This document shows positions 1-5,947 of a stretch of DNA of 10,105 nucleotides, piece by piece. The first letter of the stretch is position 1; every line of letters starts with the position of its first letter. The notes under the pieces were generated by a model. It worked only from the letters and a program-made list of their open reading frames with translations, was not told the DNA's origin and made no database searches. The stretch is from Pseudomonadota bacterium (GTDB lineage: Bacteria > Pseudomonadota > Alphaproteobacteria > Acetobacterales > Acetobacteraceae). The stretch lies in NCBI GenBank assembly GCA_021808985.1, contig JAKBAQ010000090.1, positions 1 through 10,105 of the forward strand. The letters are read 5' to 3'. Made by a program: the position numbers and the translations under genes.

Positions 1-1
1 C

Positions 2-1138
2 CGTGGCACGATGTTCGCCGTGGTCGCCATGGCGGGCGACCAGGCGGCGCTGTCGCGCGCGGCCCGCGCGGAGCAGGCCGGCCCAGGCGCCAGGCCGCCC
101 GCCATCCTGCTGGTCGAGGACGACCCCAACCAGCTCGAATCCCTGCGCCTGCTGCTGGAAACCGAGGGGTATCGCGTGATGGCGGTGCGCACCGGCGAGG
201 AGGCGCTGGCCCTGGCCCACAACGCGCGCAACCAGCCGGATCTGATCGTCGCGGACTATAACCTGCCCGGCGGCATGAACGGCCTGCAGGTGATCAAAGC
301 GGTGCGCGGCGGCCTTGGCGCGCAGATCCCGGCATTGATCGTGAGCGGCGACAAATCAACCCCGGCGCGCCAGGCCTTCGCGGCCAGCGCCCAGGCCTTC
401 ATCACCAAGCCGGTGAAGGCCGCCGAGTTCATGGCCACCCTGGCGGCGCTGGTGGAAACGGTGCGGCCCGGATGGGCCGGCAAGCCGCCGATGAATTATG
501 CCCCCGCCGCGACGGCATCGACCGACGGCGCTGAAATCGGCGTCGTCGACGATGACCCCGGCGTCTGCGACGCCATCCGGCGGACGCTGGAAATGGAAGG
601 CCACAAGGTTGACACCTACGCCTCCTGCGAGGCGTTTCTGGCCGAGCCGGACCACGGCAAATATCGCTGCCTGGTGGTTGATGTCGGCCTGGGCGAGCGC
701 GGCATGGACGGCCTCGAACTCCAGCACCGGCTGAAGGAGGAGCATATCGGCACCCCGGTGATCTTCGTGACCGGCAGCGGCGATTTGCCAAAAGCGGTGA
801 AGGCCATCCGCGACGGCGCGGTGGATTTCCTGCTGAAGCCGGTGAAGGGCGCGGAGCTTTACGCCAGCGTCTCGCGGGCGCTGGCGCACCTCGCCTCCGA
901 GGGCAGCAACCATGCCCGCCAGCAGGAGACCGGCGCGCGCCTCGCAACCCTCACCGCGCGCGAGCGCCAGGTGATGGAGCGGATCGCCGCCGGAGAGGCC
1001 AGCAAGGTCATCGCCGCGGATCTGCGCATCAGCCAGCGCACCGTGGAGCATCACCGGCAGAGCGTGATGCGCAAGATGGCCGTCAAATCCCTGGCGGCGC
1101 TGGTGCGCAAGATCGGCCTGCACGCCCCGGCCGGATAG
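2..1138 (+). CDS. Hybrid histidine kinase C-terminus: REC-REC-LuxR (5' partial)
   Basis: The frame is open to the left edge. The first in-frame ATG (11) is probably internal: the codons at 2-22 read RGTMFAV, resembling the GT-x-F end of a HATPase_c domain. Numbered from that ATG, receiver 1 spans about 32-140 (acidic E36-D38, phospho-acceptor D82 in ADYNLP, K133). Receiver 2 spans about 176-283 (D180/D181, D224, T254, K276) and resembles FixJ/NodW. A LuxR/FixJ-type helix-turn-helix spans about 312-370 (LTARERQVM; recognition part near SQRTVEHHRQ). By family knowledge, phosphoryl transfer to the receivers would control DNA binding by the C-terminal domain. If the kinase fusion is real, sensing and transcriptional output lie in one cytoplasmic or membrane-anchored polypeptide. 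The alternative is a stand-alone 375-residue double-receiver regulator starting at 11, but no convincing ribosome binding site is visible in the ten bases available. Stop is TAG. The domain calls are firm; the kinase fusion is inferred. Confidence 0.85.
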   Translation, partial: RGTMFAVVAMAGDQAALSRAARAEQAGPGARPPAILLVEDDPNQLESLRLLLETEGYRVMAVRTGEEALALAHNARNQPDLIVADYNLPGGMNGLQVIKAVRGGLGAQIPALIVSGDKSTPARQAFAASAQAFITKPVKAAEFMATLAALVETVRPGWAGKPPMNYAPAATASTDGAEIGVVDDDPGVCDAIRRTLEMEGHKVDTYASCEAFLAEPDHGKYRCLVVDVGLGERGMDGLELQHRLKEEHIGTPVIFVTGSGDLPKAVKAIRDGAVDFLLKPVKGAELYASVSRALAHLASEGSNHARQQETGARLATLTARERQVMERIAAGEASKVIAADLRISQRTVEHHRQSVMRKMAVKSLAALVRKIGLHAPAG

Positions 1139-1140
1139 AG

Positions 1141-1190
1141 CGCTCAAATATAACGAGGAGGTTTTTCATTCCTTGAAAAACACCCTCGAG
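1141..1190. repeat. 50-base hairpin repeat, copy 1
   Basis: The stretch matches 5947-5996 in the same orientation with 4 differences in 50 bases (positions 1147, 1159, 1160, 1172). Its core is an inverted repeat: left arm 1154-1168, loop TTCCT (1169-1173), right arm 1174-1188. Two of 15 pairs are mismatched here, whereas copy 2 is perfect. It begins 2 bases after the stop of the receiver-LuxR gene. No T-run follows on the plus strand, so it looks more like an interspersed palindromic (REP-like) unit than a standard Rho-independent terminator, although it could still end or stabilise the upstream transcript. Confidence 0.8.
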
Positions 1191-1247
1191 CGCGCGGCGA
1201 CATGGCATTTTCGCGTCGTTTTTCTAACTTCGCCGCAATATGGCGCC

Positions 1248-1277
1248 ATCTCCCTGGGTAAAGCTACCCAGGGAGAT
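1248..1277 (+). promoter_or_regulatory. Perfect 13-bp hairpin upstream of the small helical protein gene
   Basis: Bases 1248-1260 and 1265-1277 are perfect reverse complements around an AAGC loop; the core is CTCCCTGGGTA / TACCCAGGGAG. It overlaps a 10-base palindrome, ATGGCGCCAT (1240-1249). It lies about 110 bases before the GTG start at 1388, so it is either in the 5' leader or near the promoter. No T-run follows, so a simple terminator is unlikely. It could be an mRNA structure or an operator; the sequence does not decide. The rest of 1191-1387 shows no gene and no convincing -35/-10 pair. Confidence 0.5.
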
Positions 1278-1375
1278 TCCGATGGTTTCAGGGCGGGCGC
1301 ACTCCCGGCTATCAACGCCGCCGTGGCCGATTTCGCTTGCGGACCCCATGCGCATCCGGGCCGGAAAAAACAGTC

Positions 1376-1381
1376 AGGAGG
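1376..1381 (+). promoter_or_regulatory. Shine-Dalgarno site fixing the GTG start at 1388
   Basis: AGGAGG lies six bases before GTG at 1388. No comparable site precedes the in-frame ATG at 1337. This favours the shorter 143-residue product and a GTG start. Confidence 0.8.
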
Positions 1382-1387
1382 TCTATC

Positions 1388-1819
1388 GTGTTTGACACAG
1401 CAACGTCCCCGCGCCAGGCATTCCGCCCCGAGCTGGCATTCGCCCTGGCGCAAAAGAGCGCTGCCTGCTGGTCGCGCGCCTGCACGCACATGCTGGAAGG
1501 TTTCATGTTCGCCGCGACGGCGCAGGCTGATCTCACCCGCGCGATGCTGACAAGCGAGCACGCCCAATGGCCCGCCAGCGGCAACCCCAGCGAGGCCGCG
1601 CGCCGCTGGCTCAGCGGCAACCAGAAGCAGCTGGAGACAGTGAAGCTGAAATACCGCCAGATGGATGACGGCCTCGCCGCCGGCATTTTCGCCGCGGCTG
1701 ACTGTCTGGCGGAGCTGCTCTCATTTGCGGAAGCCGCGCCGCCCGAAGGCCCCAAGACGGCCACCCCCCAGGAGAAAAGGCCCGTGGCCGTGCCCAAGGA
1801 AAAAATGGCCGCCGAATAG
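1388..1819 (+). CDS. Small helical protein, possibly phasin-like
   Basis: Predicted product is 143 residues from a GTG start backed by a strong AGGAGG. Residues about 10-110 are alanine-rich with heptad-like hydrophobic spacing, suggesting amphipathic helices: one stretch includes ELAFALAQKSAACWSRA, and a second runs from about residue 68 (SEAARRWLSGNQKQ) to the LLSFAEA segment. The C-terminal 30 residues are Pro/Lys/Glu-rich and probably disordered. There is no signal peptide or membrane segment. Length, composition and the two-helix plan resemble phasin-family proteins, which coat polyhydroxyalkanoate granules in the cytoplasm, but I see no diagnostic motif, so the assignment is tentative. 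Flanks are non-coding on both sides (about 250 bases upstream, 620 downstream), so it is probably monocistronic. A PHA gene is not visible nearby. Existence of the gene is well supported; function is not. Confidence 0.75.
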   Translation: MFDTATSPRQAFRPELAFALAQKSAACWSRACTHMLEGFMFAATAQADLTRAMLTSEHAQWPASGNPSEAARRWLSGNQKQLETVKLKYRQMDDGLAAGIFAAADCLAELLSFAEAAPPEGPKTATPQEKRPVAVPKEKMAAE

Positions 1820-2440
1820 CCTGCGCGCAACGCCCCCTGGCCGCGCGGGCAAATTAATGCCGTGGAATTTTTGATAATCCGGGATTACGGGGCCCGCCCC
1901 CGCGGCCCCGCCGCGCGCCGCGCTTATTCATGATATTCTGAAATTTTCAGCGCGGGGCTTGACCATTCACAAAAGAATAATGATCTTGGCGGCATAATCA
2001 GCCTATTAAGCTCAGCTTATAAAGCTCACTTTTATTTTGTTGCATTATTTCATCATCCGCCATCCGTCCTATAAAAGGCACTAAATCGCAATGAACAGTT
2101 TTTCATTCACAAAACCTCAGCCGGGCGAAACCGGCGGCACGTCCTTTTCCACCCCCGCGCAGTTTTTGCCCTCCTCGCGCCTTGCCTGGCGGATGCCGAT
2201 CTTGATCATCAACGAACTATGCCGCGCCGCGGCACCCGGGCAAGGCGCCGCGCCGGGAATTAAACCGGAATTGAATTTTGGTTAAAGCCCGATCTGCTCG
2301 GGAAAAAATCGAACCATTGAAAAAAATCTCGACAAATCCATCATTCTGTTAGTAGAACCAGAAGCATAAATCCAAATTTCCCATAATACGCCTTCCACCA
2401 GCTAAAGGCCCGAAACCCCGACCAACGGAGGAAGTGAGCA
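1820..2440. other. Gene-poor, partly AT-rich intergenic stretch with short dyads
   Basis: About 620 bases with no well-supported gene. A GC-rich dyad (CGGGGCC 1888-1894 / GGCCCCG 1904-1910) might help end the upstream transcript but lacks a T-run. Short palindromes are TAATCC-G-GGATTA (1875-1887), CTGAAA-T-TTTCAG (1938-1950) and TAAGCT-C-AGCTTA (2007-2019). From about 1920 to 2100 the DNA is much richer in A+T than its surroundings, and again from about 2270 to 2400. These AT-rich parts could hold promoters for the downstream unit, but I found no -35/-10 pair I would defend. One weak 64-codon frame (2091-2285) lies inside. Confidence 0.6.
2091..2285 (+). CDS. Doubtful 64-residue hypothetical protein
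   Basis: An ATG frame of 64 codons ending in TAA. The only possible ribosome binding site is AAAAGG, about 12 bases before the start, which is weak and distant. The product (begins MNSFSFTKPQPGE) has no recognisable domain, signal or membrane segment. Third codon positions are moderately G/C-rich, as in genes here, which is why I list it, but the surrounding AT-rich non-coding DNA argues against it. It could be a chance frame or a gene remnant. Confidence 0.25.
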   Translation: MNSFSFTKPQPGETGGTSFSTPAQFLPSSRLAWRMPILIINELCRAAAPGQGAAPGIKPELNFG

Positions 2441-2572
2441 ATGGCGGCGATACCCGTTCCCGTAAAGCACATCCCGGCCGTTTTTGGTAAAACCACGGCG
2501 CAGCCGTTCACCAGGCTGGCCCCGCATATCCTGCCAGCCCTCGCCGGCGCGGAGGTGCGCGATGTCCGGTGA
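2441..2572 (+). CDS. 43-residue small protein overlapping the kinase start
   Basis: ATG at 2441 is preceded by GGAGGAAG (2427-2434) at good spacing. The frame runs 43 codons to TGA at 2570-2572. The product starts MAAIPVPVKHIPAVFGKTTA and has no recognisable domain, obvious signal peptide or membrane helix. It overlaps the proposed ATG of the histidine kinase (2562) by 11 bases, and the kinase's own GGAGGT lies inside it. That arrangement is typical of translational coupling, so it could be a short partner protein or simply a leader frame feeding ribosomes to the kinase. I do not recognise homologues. Translation looks likely from the start signals; a function for the peptide is unknown. Confidence 0.55.
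   Translation: MAAIPVPVKHIPAVFGKTTAQPFTRLAPHILPALAGAEVRDVR
2551..2556 (+). promoter_or_regulatory. Shine-Dalgarno site fixing the kinase start at 2562
   Basis: GGAGGT ends five bases before ATG 2562. The frame extends upstream to an ATG-like start at 2484, but nothing resembling a ribosome binding site precedes that position and it would overlap the 43-codon frame almost fully. Confidence 0.7.
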
Positions 2573-3425
2573 CATTCAGCCCATGCGCCGGAGAAACATC
2601 GGCGCCCCTGCCGCGCGGCCCTCATGCGTACCGCCCGGCATCGTCCGCCCGTTCGCCACCCCCGCGCGCGCGCCAGGCCTCGTCCGGGCCAGAGGCCCGC
2701 AGGCGGCGGCGCTGCGCGGCAAGGGAGATGGCGCCAGCCAAACCGCCGCCATCTCGCCCCTGCGGCAATCGCTGCTTGATATTCTGCTGAACACCACCAT
2801 CCCCCTCGCCCGCCACGGCGCTTGCGCGCTCAAGCCGCTCTGGGTGAATGAGGCCATGCATCGCGCCCTTAACATTGCGCGCCTCGTCAGGGAACTCGAG
2901 AACAAGGCGCCGCTCGGGCCGGACGGATTGAACCACGCCCTGGCCGAGCACCAGCTGGCCTTCGACCTTGCGGATGCATTCAGCTCATTGGCGCTAGCTG
3001 ACGATACCGGCATGCAGCCATGCTTCAACGTGCTGCAGGTCGTCGTCTTCAACCTTGTCGAGCTTTTCGGCCCCGCCTTCGGCACCGTGTTCGCTGACAT
3101 GTCGCTGGAACGGCTGACCCTGCCTGCCCATAAGCGGCGCGCGCTGGTGCTGGCCACCTGCGAACTGGTGCTCAACGCCCTGCGCCATGGGCTGACCGGG
3201 CGCGGCATGGGCAACATCACCGTGTCTCTGCGCCGCACGGCCCGCGCCACGGCGCGGCTGAGCGTGGAGGATGACGGCCGGGGCATGGCCGGCGCCGCAT
3301 TGCCGCCGGGGCGCGGCATCGCGGCGGATCTCGCCGCAGTGCTGGAAGCCGAGCTCACCTACCACACCGGCGGCGAAGGCGGCACCGTGGCGCAGCTAAG
3401 CTTCCCCGTCGCCGCGCTGGTTTAG
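2562..3425 (+). CDS. HisKA_2/HWE-type histidine kinase core, no sensor domain
   Basis: Predicted product is 287 residues. Residues 1-60 are Arg/Pro/Ala-rich and probably disordered. Residues about 65-150 form a helical dimerisation/phospho-acceptor region in which EAMHRALN (97-104) matches the E-x-x-H-R-x-x-N pattern of HisKA_2 kinases, making H100 the likely phospho-acceptor. The ATP-binding domain follows: N-box CELVLNALRH (200-209; E201, N205), G1 box DDGRGM (237-242), G2 glycines at 250-252 and a GGT at 273-275. By family, it would autophosphorylate and pass phosphate to a response regulator. No PAS, GAF or membrane segment is seen, so input must come from a partner or the N-terminus. No receiver gene is adjacent; the nearest is the double-receiver protein 1.4 kb upstream. 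It is probably co-translated with the 43-codon frame. The phospho-acceptor assignment is less certain than the ATPase domain. Confidence 0.85.
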   Translation: MSGDIQPMRRRNIGAPAARPSCVPPGIVRPFATPARAPGLVRARGPQAAALRGKGDGASQTAAISPLRQSLLDILLNTTIPLARHGACALKPLWVNEAMHRALNIARLVRELENKAPLGPDGLNHALAEHQLAFDLADAFSSLALADDTGMQPCFNVLQVVVFNLVELFGPAFGTVFADMSLERLTLPAHKRRALVLATCELVLNALRHGLTGRGMGNITVSLRRTARATARLSVEDDGRGMAGAALPPGRGIAADLAAVLEAELTYHTGGEGGTVAQLSFPVAALV

Positions 3426-3440
3426 CGATTAAAAATTTGA

Positions 3441-3550
3441 AATTACTAAAAATTTTTGCGGGGTTTGGGGAGCTTTTCATGAAAAGCTCCCCAAGATTCT
3501 GGCCCTTTTTTGTAAAAAAGGGCCAGACCCCAAAAAACTTTTGAGAATTA
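3441..3550. repeat. Palindromic element A: two hairpins inside an imperfect outer stem
   Basis: Bases 3465-3494 are a perfect 30-base palindrome (TTGGGGAGCTTTTCA and its complement). Immediately after, 3498-3511 and 3514-3527 form a perfect 14-bp stem with a GT loop. GGGG (3460-3463) pairs with CCCC (3528-3531), and TTTTT (3453-3457) with AAAAA (3532-3536) beyond a GC bulge, so the whole can fold as a three-way junction. Flanks are AT-rich. This compact layout looks like an interspersed non-coding palindromic element of the kind common between genes in Acetobacteraceae (recollection, not checked). It may also end the kinase transcript, though no T-run follows directly. Confidence 0.75.
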
Positions 3551-3556
3551 TCCTTA

Positions 3557-3657
3557 ATGTTTTTGCAGAGACGGTTAAAACAATCCCTTAGATCAATATT
3601 GGTTTGGATCGAATCGGCAGATTCGACCCAAACCAATGAAATTGATCGCAAAAACAT
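3557..3657. repeat. Palindromic element B bounded by a 10-bp inverted repeat
   Basis: ATGTTTTTGC (3557-3566) is the exact reverse complement of GCAAAAACAT (3648-3657). Nested inside are GATCAAT (3591-3597) / ATTGATC (3641-3647) and a 17-base stem, 3599-3615 with 3620-3636, with one mismatch around a GGCA loop. On the right side the arms are contiguous or nearly so; on the left a 24-base segment (3567-3590) separates the outer arm from the inner one, as if that side carried an insertion. No coding frame fits. Whether this is a separate unit from element A or part of one composite is undecided. Confidence 0.65.
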
Positions 3658-3696
3658 GGCTAGAGCAGGATTGCTGCAAGGCAATCATGCTCTAGC
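3650..3696 (-). terminator. Likely Rho-independent terminator of the ATPase gene
   Basis: A 16-base stem with one mismatch (3659-3674 with 3681-3696, loop TGCAAG) begins 11 bases beyond the ATPase stop. Read on the minus strand, the stem is followed by CATG and then five T (3654-3650), a plausible terminator. The TAGAGCA...TGCTCTA arms also resemble a palindrome family I associate with alphaproteobacterial intergenic repeats, so this may be a repeat serving as a terminator. Confidence 0.5.
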
Positions 3697-3707
3697 GCCG
3701 CGCCGGC

Positions 3708-5198
3708 TCATCCCGCCAACGCCTCCACGGCGTCCGGCGCGCCGGGCGCGCTCGCCCAGGCCAGCTCCACCAGGGTCACAATCCGCCGCCCGGCGCCGTC
3801 AAACTGGCAGACGATCAACCCCTGCTCCTCCATATAGCTCAGCACCCGCCGCGCCCGGCCCAGCGAGCGTGTGCCATAGGCGCGGGCGATGGCCGCATCG
3901 CCCGGGCAGGGCAACCCCTGCCGCGCCGCGCCCGCGAGCATCATGAACACGCCCTGCATATCCTCCGGCAAAATGGCGGCGCGGGCGGCGACATCGCGCC
4001 AGGCATCATCCTGCGCCGCCTCGTCGCTGATGCCGGCGCGCGCGCGCGTCAGCATCCGGCGGAAGGCGGCCAGATCCGGCGCACCCGCACCCAGCCCCTC
4101 TATCCGGCAGCGGATCAGGAAATCCTGGTAGAGCACGCCGATGGCGCGGAACCCCGCCTCCGGGTCGGCCAGCAGGGCGGCCAGTATGCGCTCCAGCCGC
4201 GCGCGCCGCTGCGCCATTTCCTCCGGGCTCATCTCCTCCGGCGCCTCGGCCGCCGCCTCCCGCATGGCCGGCTTCGCCGCCATCAGCTGGCTCAGCAAAT
4301 CCGGCACCGGCGCGGCCGGGCGGCGCGGCGGGCGGGCGGCTTCGGGCGGCGGCGCGGTCAGTATCACCGCATGCACATCCTCCATGGCTTCGGGCAGGGG
4401 CATCAGCTTTGGCGTGGCATGGCGCGCCTGGGTGGCGGTGGGGCCTATGCGCAGGCTCATGGGCCGGCGAGAGAGCGCCGGGCCAAGCGCCATGAAGTGC
4501 CCGCGCTCCAGATCCCGGAAGGCTTCCGCCTGGCGCCGCTCCATGCCCAGCAGATCAGCCGCGCGCGCCATGTCGATATCCAGAAACGTGCGGCCCATGA
4601 GAAAATTCGACGCCTCGGCGGCGACATTCTTGGCCAGCTTGGCCAGGCGCTGCGTCGCGATCACCCCCGCCAGCCCGCGCTTGCGCCCGCGGCACATCAG
4701 GTTCGTCATGGCGCCCAGCGAGAGCTTGCGCGCCTCATCGGGCACCTCCCCGGCGATGGCGGGGGCAAAGAGCTGCGCCTCATCCACCACCACCAGCATC
4801 GGGTACCAATGGTCCCGGCCCACCTCGAACAGCCCGCTCAGAAAGGCGGCGGCCCGGCGCAGCTGGTTCTCCGCGTCCAGCCCCTCCAGGTTCAGCACGG
4901 TGGAGACCCGGTGGATGCGCGCCCGCTCCCCCGCCAGCTGCAAGCCCTGCTCGGCATGGGCCTCGGCATCGATCACCAGATGGCCGAACCGCTCCGCCAG
5001 GGTGACAAAATCCCCCTCCGGGTCGATGATCGCCTGCTGCACCCAGGGCGCGCTCTGCTCCAGCAAGCGGCGCAGCAGATGAGACTTGCCCGAGCCCGAA
5101 TTGCCCTGCACCAGCAGGCGGGTGGCCAGCAATTCCTCAAGGTCGATCGCCGCCACGGCGCCCGCGGCCGTTTGTCCCATCTCGATAGCAACTGTCAT
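3708..5198 (-). CDS. HerA/DUF87-type P-loop ATPase
   Basis: Predicted product is 496 residues from ATG 5198. Walker A is GNSGSGKS (32-39); Walker B is MLVVVDEAQ (134-142); a conserved ATQR follows at 181-184. The DPEGDF segment (59-64) after the first strand is typical of HerA/FtsK-superfamily ATPases of the DUF87 group. Residues about 280-340 are a Pro/Ala/Glu-rich linker, and about 430-480 could form a winged helix (AIARAYGTRSLGRARRVLSY). By family it would be an ATP-driven motor or DNA-handling enzyme in the cytoplasm, but no NurA-like nuclease or other HerA partner is next to it, so the substrate is unknown. A frame extension to TTG 5222 is unlikely because it would contain the AAGGAGG site. 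It follows the tetR gene on the same strand by about 64 bases, so co-transcription is possible. Confidence 0.85.
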   Translation of the reverse strand: MTVAIEMGQTAAGAVAAIDLEELLATRLLVQGNSGSGKSHLLRRLLEQSAPWVQQAIIDPEGDFVTLAERFGHLVIDAEAHAEQGLQLAGERARIHRVSTVLNLEGLDAENQLRRAAAFLSGLFEVGRDHWYPMLVVVDEAQLFAPAIAGEVPDEARKLSLGAMTNLMCRGRKRGLAGVIATQRLAKLAKNVAAEASNFLMGRTFLDIDMARAADLLGMERRQAEAFRDLERGHFMALGPALSRRPMSLRIGPTATQARHATPKLMPLPEAMEDVHAVILTAPPPEAARPPRRPAAPVPDLLSQLMAAKPAMREAAAEAPEEMSPEEMAQRRARLERILAALLADPEAGFRAIGVLYQDFLIRCRIEGLGAGAPDLAAFRRMLTRARAGISDEAAQDDAWRDVAARAAILPEDMQGVFMMLAGAARQGLPCPGDAAIARAYGTRSLGRARRVLSYMEEQGLIVCQFDGAGRRIVTLVELAWASAPGAPDAVEALAG

Positions 5199-5212
5199 GT
5201 CCCGACTCGCAG

Positions 5213-5219
5213 CCTCCTT
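5213..5219 (-). promoter_or_regulatory. Shine-Dalgarno site before the ATPase start
   Basis: AAGGAGG on the minus strand lies 14 bases before ATG 5198. The spacing is long. The only other in-frame candidate, TTG 5222, overlaps the site and so cannot use it, which leaves ATG 5198 as the best choice. Confidence 0.5.
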
Positions 5220-5262
5220 CAACGCAGGGGCTTATCAACATGGCCGCGGCCCGTCGAGCGTC

Positions 5263-5880
5263 TCACCCCGGCTGGATGAAATCGGTGATCAGATCGGCGA
5301 TCTCGCGCAGCGCGGCGAGATCATCGGCCGGCCGGTCCGCGAAATTCGGCACGAATTTCTGGAATCGCGCCACCTGGAAATAGCCGAGCAGCATGGACAT
5401 GACCATGCTCGGCACCACCCTGTTCCCCCGGCTGAACCGGGTCCCCGCCAGCAGATCGTCCAGATACCCATACAGCCCGAGCATGAATTTTTCCGCCAGC
5501 TCCTGCTTGAAGCTGTCATCGGTGTTGAGCAGCTCGCGCTGCAGCAGCTGGAAGAAAATCGGATCATTGGCGAAGGCCTGCAGCTGCATCAGCACCAGGG
5601 CATGGATCCGCACCCTCACGGGCGCATCCCTGGGTGGCAGAGAGTCAATGGCCATCACCCTGCGGCTGTAATAGGCCAGCATGGCCTCGCGGTAGAGGCC
5701 GTTCTTGCTCTTGAAGAAATGATAGATCGTCGGGCTCTGCACATTGGCCCGCCGGGCGATATCGCGGATGACGACGGCCTCATACGGATTTTCCGCGAAC
5801 ATGCTGATGGCCGCGTCCAGAATGTCAGCGCGTGAATTGCCGCCGGCCGCGCCTGGATTGCCCGCAAAGGATTTTCGCAT
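5263..5880 (-). CDS. TetR/AcrR-family transcriptional regulator
   Basis: Predicted product is 205 residues, normal for the family. The N-terminal DNA-binding domain spans about 17-64: RADILDAAISMFAENPYEAV, then the helix-turn-helix VVIRDIARRANVQSPTIYHFF (36-56; TIYHFFKSKNGLY is the typical recognition-helix end). The C-terminal two thirds is a helical ligand-binding/dimer domain whose ligand cannot be read from sequence. The start ATG at 5880 has AGGAGAG close upstream. Family members usually repress their own gene and neighbours; the ATPase just downstream on the same strand is the obvious candidate target, with a dyad upstream as a possible operator. The residue 5-15 region is Gly/Ala-rich and probably flexible. 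Confidence 0.92.
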   Translation of the reverse strand: MRKSFAGNPGAAGGNSRADILDAAISMFAENPYEAVVIRDIARRANVQSPTIYHFFKSKNGLYREAMLAYYSRRVMAIDSLPPRDAPVRVRIHALVLMQLQAFANDPIFFQLLQRELLNTDDSFKQELAEKFMLGLYGYLDDLLAGTRFSRGNRVVPSMVMSMLLGYFQVARFQKFVPNFADRPADDLAALREIADLITDFIQPG

Positions 5881-5928
5881 GTCTCTCCTGCCTGCTCCGC
5901 AAGGGCCGCTGCCCTCACCGGTACTTTA

Positions 5929-5947
5929 GAGCAATATTCACTTGCTC
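5929..5947. promoter_or_regulatory. Candidate TetR operator
   Basis: GAGCAA (5929-5934) and TTGCTC (5942-5947) form a 6-bp inverted repeat around seven bases (TATTCAC). It lies 49 bases upstream of the tetR start, a reasonable place for an autorepressor site, and its last base is the first base of the 50-base repeat. The arms are short, so a chance match is possible. Confidence 0.35.

Noticed and set aside
356..1147. 263-codon minus-strand frame opposite the receiver-LuxR gene
   Set aside because: Antisense to well-conserved receiver and LuxR domains, with no ribosome site or recognisable domain.
1173..1550. 125-codon plus-strand frame overlapping the small helical protein gene
   Set aside because: It runs through the hairpin repeat and the 13-bp hairpin, and the overlapping GTG frame has the strong ribosome site.
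1964..2114. 11-base direct repeat CATTCACAAAA at 1964 and 2104
   Set aside because: Short and within AT-rich DNA, with no repeated flanks; chance is the simpler explanation.
2341..2625. 94-codon minus-strand frame with a hydrophobic C-terminus
   Set aside because: It overlaps the 43-codon frame and the kinase start, both of which have strong ribosome sites on the plus strand; no start signal or domain supports it.
3426..3707. CRISPR array in the palindrome-rich spacer
   Set aside because: The repeats are inverted and dissimilar, with no regular direct repeat and spacer periodicity.
4141..5279. Plus-strand frames of about 300 codons opposite the ATPase gene
   Set aside because: Arg/Ser/Ala-rich or Gln/His-rich shadow translations of a gene with clear Walker motifs on the other strand.
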